A DNA stretch of 41,515 nucleotides. Source: Verrucomicrobiota bacterium. Lineage in GTDB: Bacteria; Verrucomicrobiota; Verrucomicrobiia; Methylacidiphilales; Verrucolacustridaceae. Under the pieces are notes generated by a model, which saw only the letters and a list, made by a program, of their open reading frames with translations, searched no databases and was not told the DNA's origin. This document shows positions 24,832 through 34,703 of this stretch, piece after piece; position 1 is the first letter of the stretch, and each line of letters begins with the position of its first letter. The stretch lies in contig RHAF01000001.1 in assembly GCA_010028775.1 (NCBI GenBank), positions 1-41,515 of the forward strand. The letters are read 5' to 3'. Position numbers and translations under genes: made by a program.

Positions 24832-25349
24832 GCCCGGGTGAGGGAAGTTTTTGGAAGCTGCTGGCTTTGGCCGCAGCCGCCTGGATCTTCCGGGCAGTGG
24901 GTCCCGAACTTTACGGAACGGCGGCCCTGACCACCCAACTTTTGGCCGCGGTGGTGATCCAGGCGGGACTTCTTCTCCCGCCGGTCCGGCTGGCCTGTTG
25001 GACTTTTCTGGTGGGATTTTCCTGGGATCTGCTCACCTTCTCCGCTTTGGGTCATCACGCCATGGTCATCGGCTTGACTGTGATGCTGGTTCGCTCCCAG
25101 AGGGGATGGTGGTTGGGGGCTTCGGCCGGCGAACAAGCGGCCGGTTCCGTTCTGGTGGCGGTGATCTATTTCGGACTGGATCGATTCCTGCACCTTTTGG
25201 AGATCCGCAGCTGGGAGTGGCCGTTTGCCCTCAGCGTGAATCTGGTGGTGGCCGGTCTGGTGAACGGGATCGTTTCCGTAGGCCTCGGATGGTGGTTGGA
25301 AAGGCAATCGGAGCCATCCGCCCGGCGTGTCTCCCGGAGGCTACGATGA
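24828..25349 (+). CDS. mreD: MreD-like inner-membrane protein
   Basis: 173 residues, strongly hydrophobic with about five membrane segments, in the position and size class of MreD. Sequence conservation in MreD is low, so identification rests on topology, a typical segment ARLACWTFLVGFSWDLL-like (WTFLVGFSWDLLTF at about 60-73), and its place between mreC and the PBP2 gene. Both its start and its stop overlap neighbours by 4 bases (ATGA), indicating tight translational coupling. Confidence 0.88.
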   Translation: MSPGEGSFWKLLALAAAAWIFRAVGPELYGTAALTTQLLAAVVIQAGLLLPPVRLACWTFLVGFSWDLLTFSALGHHAMVIGLTVMLVRSQRGWWLGASAGEQAAGSVLVAVIYFGLDRFLHLLEIRSWEWPFALSVNLVVAGLVNGIVSVGLGWWLERQSEPSARRVSRRLR

Positions 25350-27532
25350 TGCTGCTGGCCCGGCCGGTGGCGAATATTCCGCGCCGCATGCATGTGGCCA
25401 TGGCGGTGGTGGTCCTGGCGGCCTTTATTTTGCTCCAGCGGCTTTTTGTCGTGCAGGTGGTGGAGGGGGAGAAACATGCCCAGACCCTGATCAACCAGAC
25501 GACCATTCCGATTCTTCTGCCGCCGCCCCGCGGGCTGATTCTCGATCGCAACGGGTTGCCTCTGGCGGAAAACCGCGCCCGCTTCGACGTTGACCTCTAT
25601 GTCCGCGAGCTGACGGGAAACTATGCCCGCGCCCACCGGGGACGCCTGCCGATGACTTCGGTGGAGGTGGGGTTGGGGGAGAAGCGGCGCAAGGTGAAGC
25701 AAGTCGACATCGACAAGATCGTGCAGGAAACCGCCCTCGAGCCCCTGCGCAACCTCGGCATCCAGATGAACTATGACGTCGACGAGCTGCGCCGCCATGC
25801 CCAGCAAAGGCCCAACACCCCGTTCCAATTGGCGACACAGATCGACTTCGCCACGCTTTCGCGAATTTCCGAAAGGGATCCGCGCCTTCCGGGCGTGCAG
25901 GAGACGGCCCGGCCGGTCCGCTGGTATCCTTACGGGGCGTTGGCCTCGCATATCATGGGTTTTGTCGGGGCGCCGGAGGAGCAGACCCTGGAGACGTTCC
26001 AGCCGGAAGTCGTCGGCAAAGATGGCGTGGAGAAAAGCTTCGAAAAAGACCTCGAAGGAAAGCCCGGGGGCAAAATCCTCAAGAAAAACAACCTGGGATT
26101 CATCCTCGAGGAGCAGGGATACCAATCGCCTCTGCCCGGGCAGAACATTTATCTCACCCTGGATGCGCGGGTGCAGACCATCGTGGAAGGGGTGATGCGG
26201 AGGGTGGGTCGCGGGGCCTGTGTGGTCATGGACCCGAACAACGGGGACATCCTGGCGATGTCCTCGGTGCCCAACTACGATCCCAACAGCTTTGTTCCCG
26301 GGGGGACGGGCCAGTCGGCGGACTGGAAAAGACTCCTCAACGACGAAACCAAGCCGATGCTCAATCGCGCCTTGGGGGCCTATGCCCCGGGATCCACCTT
26401 CAAAACCGTCACCGCGCTTTCGGCACTGGAAAATCCCGCCGCGAAATTCACCCCGGAGACGGTCATCCACAGCCCCGGTTCAATCGAACTGGCGGGCCGG
26501 ACCTGGCATGACTGGAATCCCGACGGGCAGGGGGATATCACCCTGAAGCGTGGGTTGGCCATGTCCTGTAACACATTTTTCTACCAACTGGGCGTACGCA
26601 CGGGAATCGACTCCATTACCCAGATGGGAAACCGTGTGGGATTCGGACAGAGGATCTTGAATGACCCGGACGGTAAGCCGATCCTGGCGGGCGAGGATCC
26701 GGGAACCCTCCCGGGACGCCAATGGATGGAAGATCGGATGGCCCTGCGCAAAAAGGCCTACAAGGAGAGGATCGAGGCCTGGGTGGCGGGAGGAAAAAAA
26801 GGGGAGCGTCCCCCGCCGCCTCCGGTGGAAAAATGGAGCGACGGTCACACCGCCAACACCTCCATTGGGCAGGGGTTCGTCCGGGTCACCCCTCTCCAGA
26901 TGGCGGTGATGCTTTCGGCCGTGGCCAACGGGGGAACGGTCTATCAGCCCCGGTTGGTGCAGGGCATCGGTTTGTCGACGGAGACGGGCACCAAGGTGAC
27001 TCGCGAATATCCGGCGGGAGTGAAGCGGGGCGATTTGGGTGTGCGCCCGGCCAACCTCGAGGCGGTGAGGGCGGGATTGCGTGCGGTGGTGATGGAGGGG
27101 ACGGGAAAAAACGCCGCGGTGAAGGATGTCGAGGTGGCGGGAAAAACCGGATCGGCCCAGTTCACCACGAAGATCGGTGGCAGCGTGGTCAAGGACACGC
27201 GGACTTGGTTCACGGGATTCGCCCCTCTCAAGGATCCGAAATACGTCGTGATTGTCATCGTGGAAGGCGGGGTTTCCGGTGGAGCCACCTGTGCCCCGTT
27301 GGCCTCGGAGATCCTGGCCAAGCTGTTTGAGATGGAGAAGGGGACCGCACCGCAGTTGGTTTATCAGGCCCCGGTGATCGGCCACTTCCACGGGGTGACG
27401 GCTTCCGACGGCAGCTACCAGCCTCCCGGAACGGACGGGGACAGCGATGGGGACATGTTTGGAGGAATCTTCCGCTGGTTTGACGAAGGCATGGGCACCG
27501 GCGGGGCCGGCCGAGGGCTAAGGAGGCGATGA
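25346..27532 (+). CDS. mrdA: Penicillin-binding protein 2 (elongation transpeptidase)
   Basis: Class B peptidoglycan transpeptidase of the elongasome. 728 residues, longer than E. coli PBP2 (633). One N-terminal membrane helix (about 15-33), the pedestal/dimerisation region with PPRGLILDRNG, and the transpeptidase domain with SxxK as STFK (Ser350, Lys353), the SxN motif in MSCNTFF, and KTG at about 600. Part of the extra length is an insertion at about residues 457-498 before the SIGQG motif. It is highly charged and carries a PPPPP run. The start is ATG 25346 (a second ATG follows directly); it overlaps mreD by 4 bases. It pairs with RodA downstream. Confidence 0.95.
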   Translation: MMLLARPVANIPRRMHVAMAVVVLAAFILLQRLFVVQVVEGEKHAQTLINQTTIPILLPPPRGLILDRNGLPLAENRARFDVDLYVRELTGNYARAHRGRLPMTSVEVGLGEKRRKVKQVDIDKIVQETALEPLRNLGIQMNYDVDELRRHAQQRPNTPFQLATQIDFATLSRISERDPRLPGVQETARPVRWYPYGALASHIMGFVGAPEEQTLETFQPEVVGKDGVEKSFEKDLEGKPGGKILKKNNLGFILEEQGYQSPLPGQNIYLTLDARVQTIVEGVMRRVGRGACVVMDPNNGDILAMSSVPNYDPNSFVPGGTGQSADWKRLLNDETKPMLNRALGAYAPGSTFKTVTALSALENPAAKFTPETVIHSPGSIELAGRTWHDWNPDGQGDITLKRGLAMSCNTFFYQLGVRTGIDSITQMGNRVGFGQRILNDPDGKPILAGEDPGTLPGRQWMEDRMALRKKAYKERIEAWVAGGKKGERPPPPPVEKWSDGHTANTSIGQGFVRVTPLQMAVMLSAVANGGTVYQPRLVQGIGLSTETGTKVTREYPAGVKRGDLGVRPANLEAVRAGLRAVVMEGTGKNAAVKDVEVAGKTGSAQFTTKIGGSVVKDTRTWFTGFAPLKDPKYVVIVIVEGGVSGGATCAPLASEILAKLFEMEKGTAPQLVYQAPVIGHFHGVTASDGSYQPPGTDGDSDGDMFGGIFRWFDEGMGTGGAGRGLRRR

Positions 27533-28665
27533 TGGCCAAGACCCGGAAATGGCGCGGGCTGCACTGGCCCTCTTTTTTCCTCATGGTGGGTCTTTGCTCC
27601 TTGGGGATCATGGTGATTTATAGCGCCACCCACACCAGCGAGGCGGCCGATCTGAAAAATGCCGCCCTTCAGCAGGGGGCCTGGGTGGGGTTGGGTCTGG
27701 TCTGCTTCTTCGCCCTGGCTTTTTTGGATTATCATCGCTGGGTGGCACAGGGGTGGTTCTGGTTCGGCGGCGGCCTTTGTCTTTTGCTCCTTGTTCTCGT
27801 CTTTGGCCGAGAGGTCAATGGGGCAAAAAGCTGGATCCGCCTGGGACCGGTCGGCTTTCAGCCGGCCGAAGTCATGAAACTGGCCTTCCTCGCCGGGGCT
27901 TCAGCCCTGCTCGTGGCCTTGCGGGAGAAATCGGAAAAATTCAGCACCGTGCTGGCCCTTGGGGGATTCGCCCTGATCCCCATTTTCCTGATTCTCAAAC
28001 AACCCGATCTGGGTTCGGCCGCAGTCTTCATGCCGATGTGTTTCGGTTTGCTCCTCGCCGCGGGGACAAGACTCCGTTACCTGCTGGTACCCGCCGGGTT
28101 CGGGTTGGTCATGGTCTTGGCGATCTACGTCTACGTCGGATACCTCGGCAAGGAGCTCCCTTTCCTCAAAACCTACCAGAACAACCGCATCCGGACTTTT
28201 TTCGATCCGAATCTGGATCCCCTCGGGGCGGGATGGACCATCCGTCAGTCGATCATTGCCATCGGCTCCGGCGGTTTCAGCGGCAAGGGCTATCTCCGGG
28301 GCGACCAGAACCTCTACGGTTTTCTTCCCAAAAACATCGCTTACAACGATTTTATTTTTTCCGTGCTTGGGGAGGAACTTGGTTTTGTCGGGGGGGGCGC
28401 ATTGATCCTGGCGGAGGCCGGGCTTCTTCTTTCCATTGCCTGGATCGGATCCCGGGCCCCCGACCTGGAGGGGCGGCTCCTCGCTGGCGGGGTGCTGGGC
28501 ATGCTGTTCACCCATTTTTTCATCAACGTGGGAATGACAATCAAGGTGGTGCCGATCACCGGCATTCCCCTGCCTTTCGTGAGCTACGGAGGGACCTTTC
28601 TGGCCGTTTGCATGGCCGCGATGGGTTTGATGCAAAGCGTCTGGATGCAAAGGAGGCTGGGCTGA
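27529..28665 (+). CDS. rodA: RodA, SEDS-family peptidoglycan glycosyltransferase
   Basis: 378 residues with about ten membrane segments. SEDS signatures are NGAKSWIRLGPVGFQPAE, KQPDLGSA, the conserved loop near FFDPNLDP, the ENDFIFS-like YNDFIFSVLGEELGF, and GIPLPFVSYGG near the C-terminus. RodA polymerises glycan strands together with PBP2, whose gene it overlaps by 4 bases. The start ATG 27529 is followed directly by a second ATG; AGGAGG lies 4-5 bases upstream. Confidence 0.96.
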   Translation: MMAKTRKWRGLHWPSFFLMVGLCSLGIMVIYSATHTSEAADLKNAALQQGAWVGLGLVCFFALAFLDYHRWVAQGWFWFGGGLCLLLLVLVFGREVNGAKSWIRLGPVGFQPAEVMKLAFLAGASALLVALREKSEKFSTVLALGGFALIPIFLILKQPDLGSAAVFMPMCFGLLLAAGTRLRYLLVPAGFGLVMVLAIYVYVGYLGKELPFLKTYQNNRIRTFFDPNLDPLGAGWTIRQSIIAIGSGGFSGKGYLRGDQNLYGFLPKNIAYNDFIFSVLGEELGFVGGGALILAEAGLLLSIAWIGSRAPDLEGRLLAGGVLGMLFTHFFINVGMTIKVVPITGIPLPFVSYGGTFLAVCMAAMGLMQSVWMQRRLG

Positions 28666-28702
28666 TGCCCCGCCCCATTCGGAATACCGAAAGGAGAACA
28701 TC

Positions 28703-30274
28703 ATGATCGTGGAAACCATCAAGCGGATCTTCGGAGTCAAAACCAAGGAGGAGCGACGGAGCCTGCTGATCTCCGTCGAGCCCCTGGAAAAACGGGTGGC
28801 CCTGCTGGAAGGCGGGGTGGTGGAGGAGTTTTCCATCGAGCGGGAAGGGGACCGGAGCATTTCCGGCAACATCTACAAGGCCCGGGTGCACAACGTGGAG
28901 CCGTCCCTCAAGGCCCTCTTTGTCGACATTGGGCTGGAAAAGAACGCCTTCCTGCATTTTTGGGACGCGGTACCGGCGGCGATGGACGAACAGATCGAGG
29001 CGGTCGAGCGCCGGGGAAGCCGCGGGCGGAAGCCGCGCATCACCAGCAATGACATTCCCCGGCTCTATCCCGCCGGTTCCGAGGTGATCGTCCAGGTCAA
29101 CAAGGGGCCGATCGGAACGAAGGGGGCCCGCGTCACAACGAACATCAGCCTTCCGGGCCGCTACCTGGTGCTCATGCCGTTCGGGGAGATGAGCGGAGTT
29201 TCGCGAAAAATCGAAAATTCGGAGGAACGGGCCCGGTTGCGGAAAATTCTCCAGGAACTGGACGTGCCCGAGGGCATGGGGGTCATCCTCCGGACCAACG
29301 GCGAGGGCATGCAGGCCCGCTACTTCGTCCGTGATCTGGCCCTGCTGCTCGAGCAGTGGAAAAAGGTGGAGGAGGGGCTGAAAAGCAAGAGTGCCCCCGC
29401 GGTCCTGCTGGAGGAGCCCGACCTGGTGGAACGGTCGGTGCGCGATTTCCTGACCGAGGAGGTCGACGAAGTGATGGTCGACAATGAGGACGCGGAGAAG
29501 CGCGTCCGCGAAATGGTCGGGCTGATCTCCAAGCGTTCCCTCAAAAAGGTCAAACGCCACCTGGCCGCCGAGCCCCTCTTCGAGGCCTTTGGCGTCAACC
29601 GTCAGATTGAGAGCGCCCTGCGCCGGCAGGTCTGGCTGAAATCGGGGGCCTACCTGGTGGTCGATGAGACCGAAGCCCTGGTTTCGATCGACGTGAATAC
29701 CGGAAAAACCCGTGGAGGCCGGGACCACGACGACACCATCCGGAAGACCAACCTTGAGGCTGCCGAGGAAATCGCCCGGCAACTGCGGTTAAGGAACCTT
29801 GGCGGGTTGGTAGTCATCGACTTTATCGACATGAAATCGAGGCGGGACCAGATGGCGGTCTACGAGAAGTTCAAGCAGTGCCTCCGCCGTGACCGGGCCC
29901 GAACCCACACCCTTCCGATTTCGGCCCTCGGTTTGCTGGAGATGACCCGGCAGAGGGTGCAGGAGAGCATCCGAAGGGCGGTCTACATGGAGTGTCCCTG
30001 TTGCCGTGGAAAGGGGATGGTCAAATCTTTTGAGACGATGAGTGTGGAAATCCAGCGCGAGATCAGCCGGATCCTGCGCAAACACAGCGACGTCCATGAG
30101 ATCAAGGTCGTGGTCCATCCCGGGGTTCTCCACCGTCTGCGGACCGAGGACGACGAACTGCTGGTCGAACTGCAACGTAGGTTCGCCGGACAATTTCAAT
30201 TCAAGGCGGATCCGGCCTCCAACGTGGAGGATTTCAAGATCCTCAACGCCGCGACGGAACAGCCCCTGGAGTGA
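28703..30274 (+). CDS. rng: Ribonuclease E/G family endoribonuclease
   Basis: Endoribonuclease for rRNA maturation and mRNA turnover. 523 residues, the RNase G length class, without the long disordered tail of RNase E. The N-terminal S1 domain (about 40-130) carries a charged insertion (RRGSRGRKPR). Catalytic aspartates are Asp330 in VSIDVNTGK and Asp373 in VVIDFIDMK; the 43-residue spacing equals that of E. coli RNase E (303/346). A zinc-link CPCC follows at 431-434. An AAGGAGA site precedes the ATG. It lies 37 bases after rodA, where rng often sits next to cell-shape genes, and its stop overlaps the glnD start. Confidence 0.94.
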   Translation: MIVETIKRIFGVKTKEERRSLLISVEPLEKRVALLEGGVVEEFSIEREGDRSISGNIYKARVHNVEPSLKALFVDIGLEKNAFLHFWDAVPAAMDEQIEAVERRGSRGRKPRITSNDIPRLYPAGSEVIVQVNKGPIGTKGARVTTNISLPGRYLVLMPFGEMSGVSRKIENSEERARLRKILQELDVPEGMGVILRTNGEGMQARYFVRDLALLLEQWKKVEEGLKSKSAPAVLLEEPDLVERSVRDFLTEEVDEVMVDNEDAEKRVREMVGLISKRSLKKVKRHLAAEPLFEAFGVNRQIESALRRQVWLKSGAYLVVDETEALVSIDVNTGKTRGGRDHDDTIRKTNLEAAEEIARQLRLRNLGGLVVIDFIDMKSRRDQMAVYEKFKQCLRRDRARTHTLPISALGLLEMTRQRVQESIRRAVYMECPCCRGKGMVKSFETMSVEIQREISRILRKHSDVHEIKVVVHPGVLHRLRTEDDELLVELQRRFAGQFQFKADPASNVEDFKILNAATEQPLE

Positions 30275-33036
30275 CCATGCAGGGTGGCACCGGACCGGGA
30301 GGGCCGGTTCCCGTGGAAAAAGGCGCGGAACCTTCGCGTTTATTTCTTCCGGCCTTGGAGAAGCTTGCGGCGGCGGGGGAGGGAATTTCCCCCGACTCCA
30401 AACTGGACCGGATCCGGCAATTTCTCCGCGAGGAGGAGGCCCGACTCGTTGCCCAGGCCAAGGCCGGCGTTCCCGGGTTGGAGTTGGCCCACCGGCGCTC
30501 CCAGCTCCTGTCCGCCGTCCTGATCCATCTTTGGAATCACGCCGGGGACGAGGCCTCGAAAAGCCGTCTTGCCCTGGGAGCGGTCGGGGGATTCGGCCGG
30601 GGGGAGATGAGTCCGGCCAGCGATGTTGACCTGGTCTTCATCCGGGAACGGGGAAAGGAGAAGGCGGAGGAGGAGGTGGTCCGGCAGATTCTCTACGTTC
30701 TCTGGGATATCGGGTTCAAGGTGGGGCACGCCTGCCGCACGGTGGGCGAGACGATGGAAAGGGCGGAGAGCGAGCCGATGATCAAGACCGCCCTGTTGGA
30801 CGCCCGGTGCCTGGCCGGATCCGCCCCGCTCTGGCAGGCCTTTTCCTCCGAGTTTCAAAAAAAATGCCTCCATCGCGGGGTGGAGAACTATCTCGCCTGG
30901 CGGCTGGAGAACCAGGCGGCCCGACATGCCAAGGAAGGGGGGACGATCTACGTGCAAGAGCCCAACCTCAAGACCGGGGTCGGAGGCCTGCGCGATTTTC
31001 ACAACCTGCGGTGGGTGGGAAAAGTCAGCGGCCAGGGGGTGAGCCTGGGTGAACTGGCGGCCCAAGGCTGGCTGGCGGCGGAGGAGGTGGATGTGGCGGA
31101 AAAATCCTTCGCCTTTCTCATGACCGTGCGCGAGTGGCTCCACGACCTGCAGGGTGGAGCCGGGGATGTGCTGTCGCTGCGCCTGCAGGGGGAACTGGCG
31201 GTGGCCATGGGCTATCCGCAGCCGAATATCCTCCGTCAAAGCGAGGCCCTCATGCGGGAGGTCTACGGCCACATGCGCTCAATTCACCTGATCTGCAATC
31301 CGGCAGCCACGAGGATCTGCCAGCAGATCACGGGCAAACCCCGGGGGATCTGGTCTTTCTTTGCGGGGTGGCAGGGATCCCGCCGGGCAACGGACGGTTT
31401 CATCCTGAAAGGAGCCGAGCTCGAGGCGGAGAGTCCCCAGGTTTTTTCGCAGGATCCCGCCCGGATGATCCGCGTTTTCCGGATTCTCCAGGACCAGGGT
31501 TCCGTTCCGAGCGCCCAGTTGGTCGCCCTTTTCCGTGCCAATTTCAGCCTCTTGACCGACGAATTGCTCGGGCGGAAGGACGTGCAGGAGGTCTTTCTCC
31601 ATCTTCTCCGGCAGAAGGGAAAAGTCGCCCGTGTCCTCCGCTTGATGCATGAAAACGGGGTACTCGGGCGGATGATCCCGGAATTCGCGCCCTTGACCTG
31701 TCTGGTACAGCACGAATTCTTTCACCGCTACACCGCCGACGAGCACACCCTCGTCTGTCTCGAGCAACTCGACGCGATGCTGGATTCCAAGGACCCCGAC
31801 CTTCGAAAGTACGCCGAGCTCTACGCCCGGGTGGAGGCCCCTGAGATCCTCGCCCTGGCGATGTTACTCCATGACACCGGCAAGGCCGAGCTGAGCCGGC
31901 ACCACGAGGAGGTGGGGGCAGCCAACGCGGCCCGGGTGGCGCGTCGGTTCCATTTTTGGGGCCGCAACCTCTCCCTGATGACCTTCCTGGTGGATCATCA
32001 CATGACGCTGGGAAACTTTGCCCGAAAAAACCTCGACGAGCCCGAGACCATCCGGGCGTTTGCGCGGATCGTCCAAGATGAGGAAAGGCTGGATCTGCTG
32101 ATGCTCATTTCGGCCGCGGATGTCCGGGCGGTCGCCGGCCGAAGCAACTGGTCGAGCTGGCGGGAACTGCTGGTCTGGGACCTCTACACGCGGACCAAGC
32201 GGATGCTGGCGGGGGAGGAGGAGTTTCTTCGTGCCGAGGAGGAGGAGCGGGCCGGAAGAACCCGCCAGGTGGCCGCGGTACTCGCCGGAAGCTGCACCGA
32301 GGAGGAGATGCAAAACCACCTGGAACGGATGGGACCCTCTTATTTGCGGCAGTGCACGGCGGAGTTGGTGGCCCGGCACATCCGGGCGATCCACGAGTTC
32401 CTCGAGAGACGGGTGGCCGGAGCCGAGGCACTCGTGCCGCTGGTGGTCTGGCAGGACCATGCCGAAGAGGGACACACCGAGGTCATCGTGGTGACCTGGA
32501 ACCGGGAAAAGCTCTTCAGCAAGATCGCCGGCAGCTTTGCCGTGGCTGGGGTCAACATCCTCAGCGCAAACATATTCACCCGGAGCGACGATGTGGTGGT
32601 TGACACCTTCCGCGTTTGCACCGACCGGCTCGAGCCGGTAAGTCACCGGGTTGACCGCGAGCTTTTTGAAAAAACCCTGACCGAGGCGCTGGGGGCCACG
32701 GAGGATCATTTGGCGGAGCGGTTGGCCGGCCAGGGACCGACCCTTTGGCAAAAGGCCATCGGCGAGGGGGAATTTCCCGCAACCCTGCGGATCGACACGG
32801 AGAGCGAGCCCGGAAAGACCCTCGTCCACGTGCAGGCTCCCGACCGGGTGGGGCTTCTTCACGCGTTGACCCGCGCCATCTCGGAGGAGGGTTTGCAGAT
32901 CGAGGGGGCGCGGATTACCACGGAAAAAGGGGCGGCGATCGACACCTTCAGCATCCTCGGCCAAGGGGAACCGCTGACGGACTCCGCCGCCTTGGACCGC
33001 CTTCTCAACCGGCTCAAGGGAGTGGTCAGCCGGTGA
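30271..33036 (+). CDS. glnD: Bifunctional PII uridylyltransferase/uridylyl-removing enzyme
   Basis: Nitrogen sensor that uridylylates PII proteins at low glutamine and removes UMP at high glutamine. 921 residues from GTG 30271 (4-base overlap with rng), or 919 from ATG 30277. The nucleotidyltransferase motif is GGFGRGEMSPASDVDLVF at about 104-121, the HD domain has LLHDTGKAEL at about 531-540, and two C-terminal ACT domains begin near 737 (VIVVTWNREKLFSKIAG) and 850 (VHVQAPDRVGLLHALTR). All four domains look complete. glnB and glnA are not in the window. A sensor kinase follows, overlapping by 4 bases. Confidence 0.96.
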   Translation: MTMQGGTGPGGPVPVEKGAEPSRLFLPALEKLAAAGEGISPDSKLDRIRQFLREEEARLVAQAKAGVPGLELAHRRSQLLSAVLIHLWNHAGDEASKSRLALGAVGGFGRGEMSPASDVDLVFIRERGKEKAEEEVVRQILYVLWDIGFKVGHACRTVGETMERAESEPMIKTALLDARCLAGSAPLWQAFSSEFQKKCLHRGVENYLAWRLENQAARHAKEGGTIYVQEPNLKTGVGGLRDFHNLRWVGKVSGQGVSLGELAAQGWLAAEEVDVAEKSFAFLMTVREWLHDLQGGAGDVLSLRLQGELAVAMGYPQPNILRQSEALMREVYGHMRSIHLICNPAATRICQQITGKPRGIWSFFAGWQGSRRATDGFILKGAELEAESPQVFSQDPARMIRVFRILQDQGSVPSAQLVALFRANFSLLTDELLGRKDVQEVFLHLLRQKGKVARVLRLMHENGVLGRMIPEFAPLTCLVQHEFFHRYTADEHTLVCLEQLDAMLDSKDPDLRKYAELYARVEAPEILALAMLLHDTGKAELSRHHEEVGAANAARVARRFHFWGRNLSLMTFLVDHHMTLGNFARKNLDEPETIRAFARIVQDEERLDLLMLISAADVRAVAGRSNWSSWRELLVWDLYTRTKRMLAGEEEFLRAEEEERAGRTRQVAAVLAGSCTEEEMQNHLERMGPSYLRQCTAELVARHIRAIHEFLERRVAGAEALVPLVVWQDHAEEGHTEVIVVTWNREKLFSKIAGSFAVAGVNILSANIFTRSDDVVVDTFRVCTDRLEPVSHRVDRELFEKTLTEALGATEDHLAERLAGQGPTLWQKAIGEGEFPATLRIDTESEPGKTLVHVQAPDRVGLLHALTRAISEEGLQIEGARITTEKGAAIDTFSILGQGEPLTDSAALDRLLNRLKGVVSR

Positions 33037-34703
33037 AAAAAAACAGGCGACAGCTGGACCTGGAACCCGGCGATCTGCTGCGGGCCCGGAAACTGGCCGA
33101 ACGGATCGTGTCGGAAGCCAAGCGGGAATTCGGGGTGGAGCGCGCCGCCCTCTATCTTCTCAATCCCAACTTCGGGAATCTGGAAATGGAGGCCTCCCTC
33201 GGGGTGGCCGTGTCTGTGCAAAAAAAACGGTTGGCACCCGGGCAGGGGTTGGCCGGTTGGGTGGCAAGTCGCGGAATCTCCGCCCGGGCCGATCTACAAA
33301 AAAGCAACCTAGGGCTGGGTTCGGGAGGGAGTGAAATGGCCGCCCCCCTGAGCGAGGGGGAAAACCTGATTGGGGTTCTGGTGGTCGGAACCCGGAAAAA
33401 AAACTTTTTCCCGGAGGGAAGGGAGGAGGATCTGCAGAAAATGGCCGACGAGGCCGCCCGCTGGCTGAGCCTGGCCTGGAAAGTTGCGGGGACGAGCGAG
33501 GAGAGCCGGCGCTCGGCGGCCCTGGCGGAGGTTGGTGCGGCCATCGGGGCGGAGGAGACCCCGGAGGCGATTCTCAACCGGGTTGCCCGTGAGGCGGCGC
33601 GACTTTCCGGCGCCAAGCTCGCCTCCATTTTCCTCCTCGATGTGAAAAAGGAGAAGCTCTCCCTTGAAGTGTGTCTGGGGGGATCAGCGGATTACCGCCA
33701 GCAACCGCCCATCGAGGTTGCCGAGTCCGCATTGGGCTATGTGGTGCGGCGCGGGCGACCGATCTCGGTACGGGATGTGCGGCTTAGTCCGCAGGACCTG
33801 CACACCGACCGGATCCTGCGGGAGGGCCTTGTCTCGGTTTTGGTGGTCCCGCTGGTGGAGAAGACGGAGGGTATCGGGGTCCTTTGCGTGGCCACCGCGG
33901 AGACCCGGCGCTTCCCAGACGCGGAAATACGACTTCTTGAGGGATTGGCCGGTTTGGCCGCGGCGGCGCTCGGACGATCCAGATTATCGGGACGGCTCGA
34001 CCGAACGGAGGAGGAGTTGCGTAACCGGGAGAGGCTCTCCTCCCTTGGCATGCTGGCTGCGGAGGTGGCCCATGAGGTTCGAAATCCGCTGGCGGTCATC
34101 CGGATGCTGTGGCACACGGCTCTCCGGGGGTTGCAACCATCGGAGGCCCAGGCCCGGGACTTGAACCTCATCGAATCCAAGTTGGCTCAGATGAACGGGA
34201 TTCTCGACCGGGTGCTCAATCTGGCCCGCTCGGCGGATCCGGAGATCGGTCCGGTGGATGGAACGGATCTGATCGAGGAGGTCGGACTTCTCGTCCGCAG
34301 CAAGCTTTCCGCCTCCCGGATCCGACTAGCCAAAAAAGTGCCGCTCCGGGGCCGGGCGGTGTTGCGCGGGGATCGGCCCCAGTTGGAGCAGGCGGTTTTG
34401 AATCTGGTTCTCAACGCTGTGGAGGCAATGCCGGAGGGAGGGGAACTCAAGCTCGGCGTGCAGGCGCGGGGAGGGAGCGTCTTTCTATCCGTTCAGGACA
34501 GCGGACAAGGCATGCCTCGGGAAATTGCCGATCGGCTGTTCGAACCCTTTTTATCGCGCCGACCGGGGGGCACGGGCCTGGGCATGGCGCTGGTCCGACG
34601 GACGGTCGAAGCGCACGGGGGATCCCTGCGGGTGGATTCGAAACCTGGCAAAGGGACGCAGGTGGAAATCCGGCTTCCCGCTTGGGGCGCCCCGCGGGCC
34701 TAG
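33033..34703 (+). CDS. Soluble GAF-domain sensor histidine kinase (NtrB-like position)
   Basis: 556 residues from GTG 33033, which overlaps the glnD stop by 4 bases. Two GAF domains (about 20-150 and 165-320) precede a HisKA domain with phospho-acceptor His347 in VAHEVRNPL, and an HATPase with N-box LNLVLNAVEAMPEGG, DSGQGMP and GGTGLGMALV. No membrane helix, so it senses a cytoplasmic signal. There is no response-regulator gene next to it, so it is an orphan kinase. Coupling to GlnD suggests a nitrogen- or energy-related signal, which is an inference from context. Its stop shares the palindrome CTAG with the stop of the convergent gene. Confidence 0.9.
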   Translation: MKKNRRQLDLEPGDLLRARKLAERIVSEAKREFGVERAALYLLNPNFGNLEMEASLGVAVSVQKKRLAPGQGLAGWVASRGISARADLQKSNLGLGSGGSEMAAPLSEGENLIGVLVVGTRKKNFFPEGREEDLQKMADEAARWLSLAWKVAGTSEESRRSAALAEVGAAIGAEETPEAILNRVAREAARLSGAKLASIFLLDVKKEKLSLEVCLGGSADYRQQPPIEVAESALGYVVRRGRPISVRDVRLSPQDLHTDRILREGLVSVLVVPLVEKTEGIGVLCVATAETRRFPDAEIRLLEGLAGLAAAALGRSRLSGRLDRTEEELRNRERLSSLGMLAAEVAHEVRNPLAVIRMLWHTALRGLQPSEAQARDLNLIESKLAQMNGILDRVLNLARSADPEIGPVDGTDLIEEVGLLVRSKLSASRIRLAKKVPLRGRAVLRGDRPQLEQAVLNLVLNAVEAMPEGGELKLGVQARGGSVFLSVQDSGQGMPREIADRLFEPFLSRRPGGTGLGMALVRRTVEAHGGSLRVDSKPGKGTQVEIRLPAWGAPRA

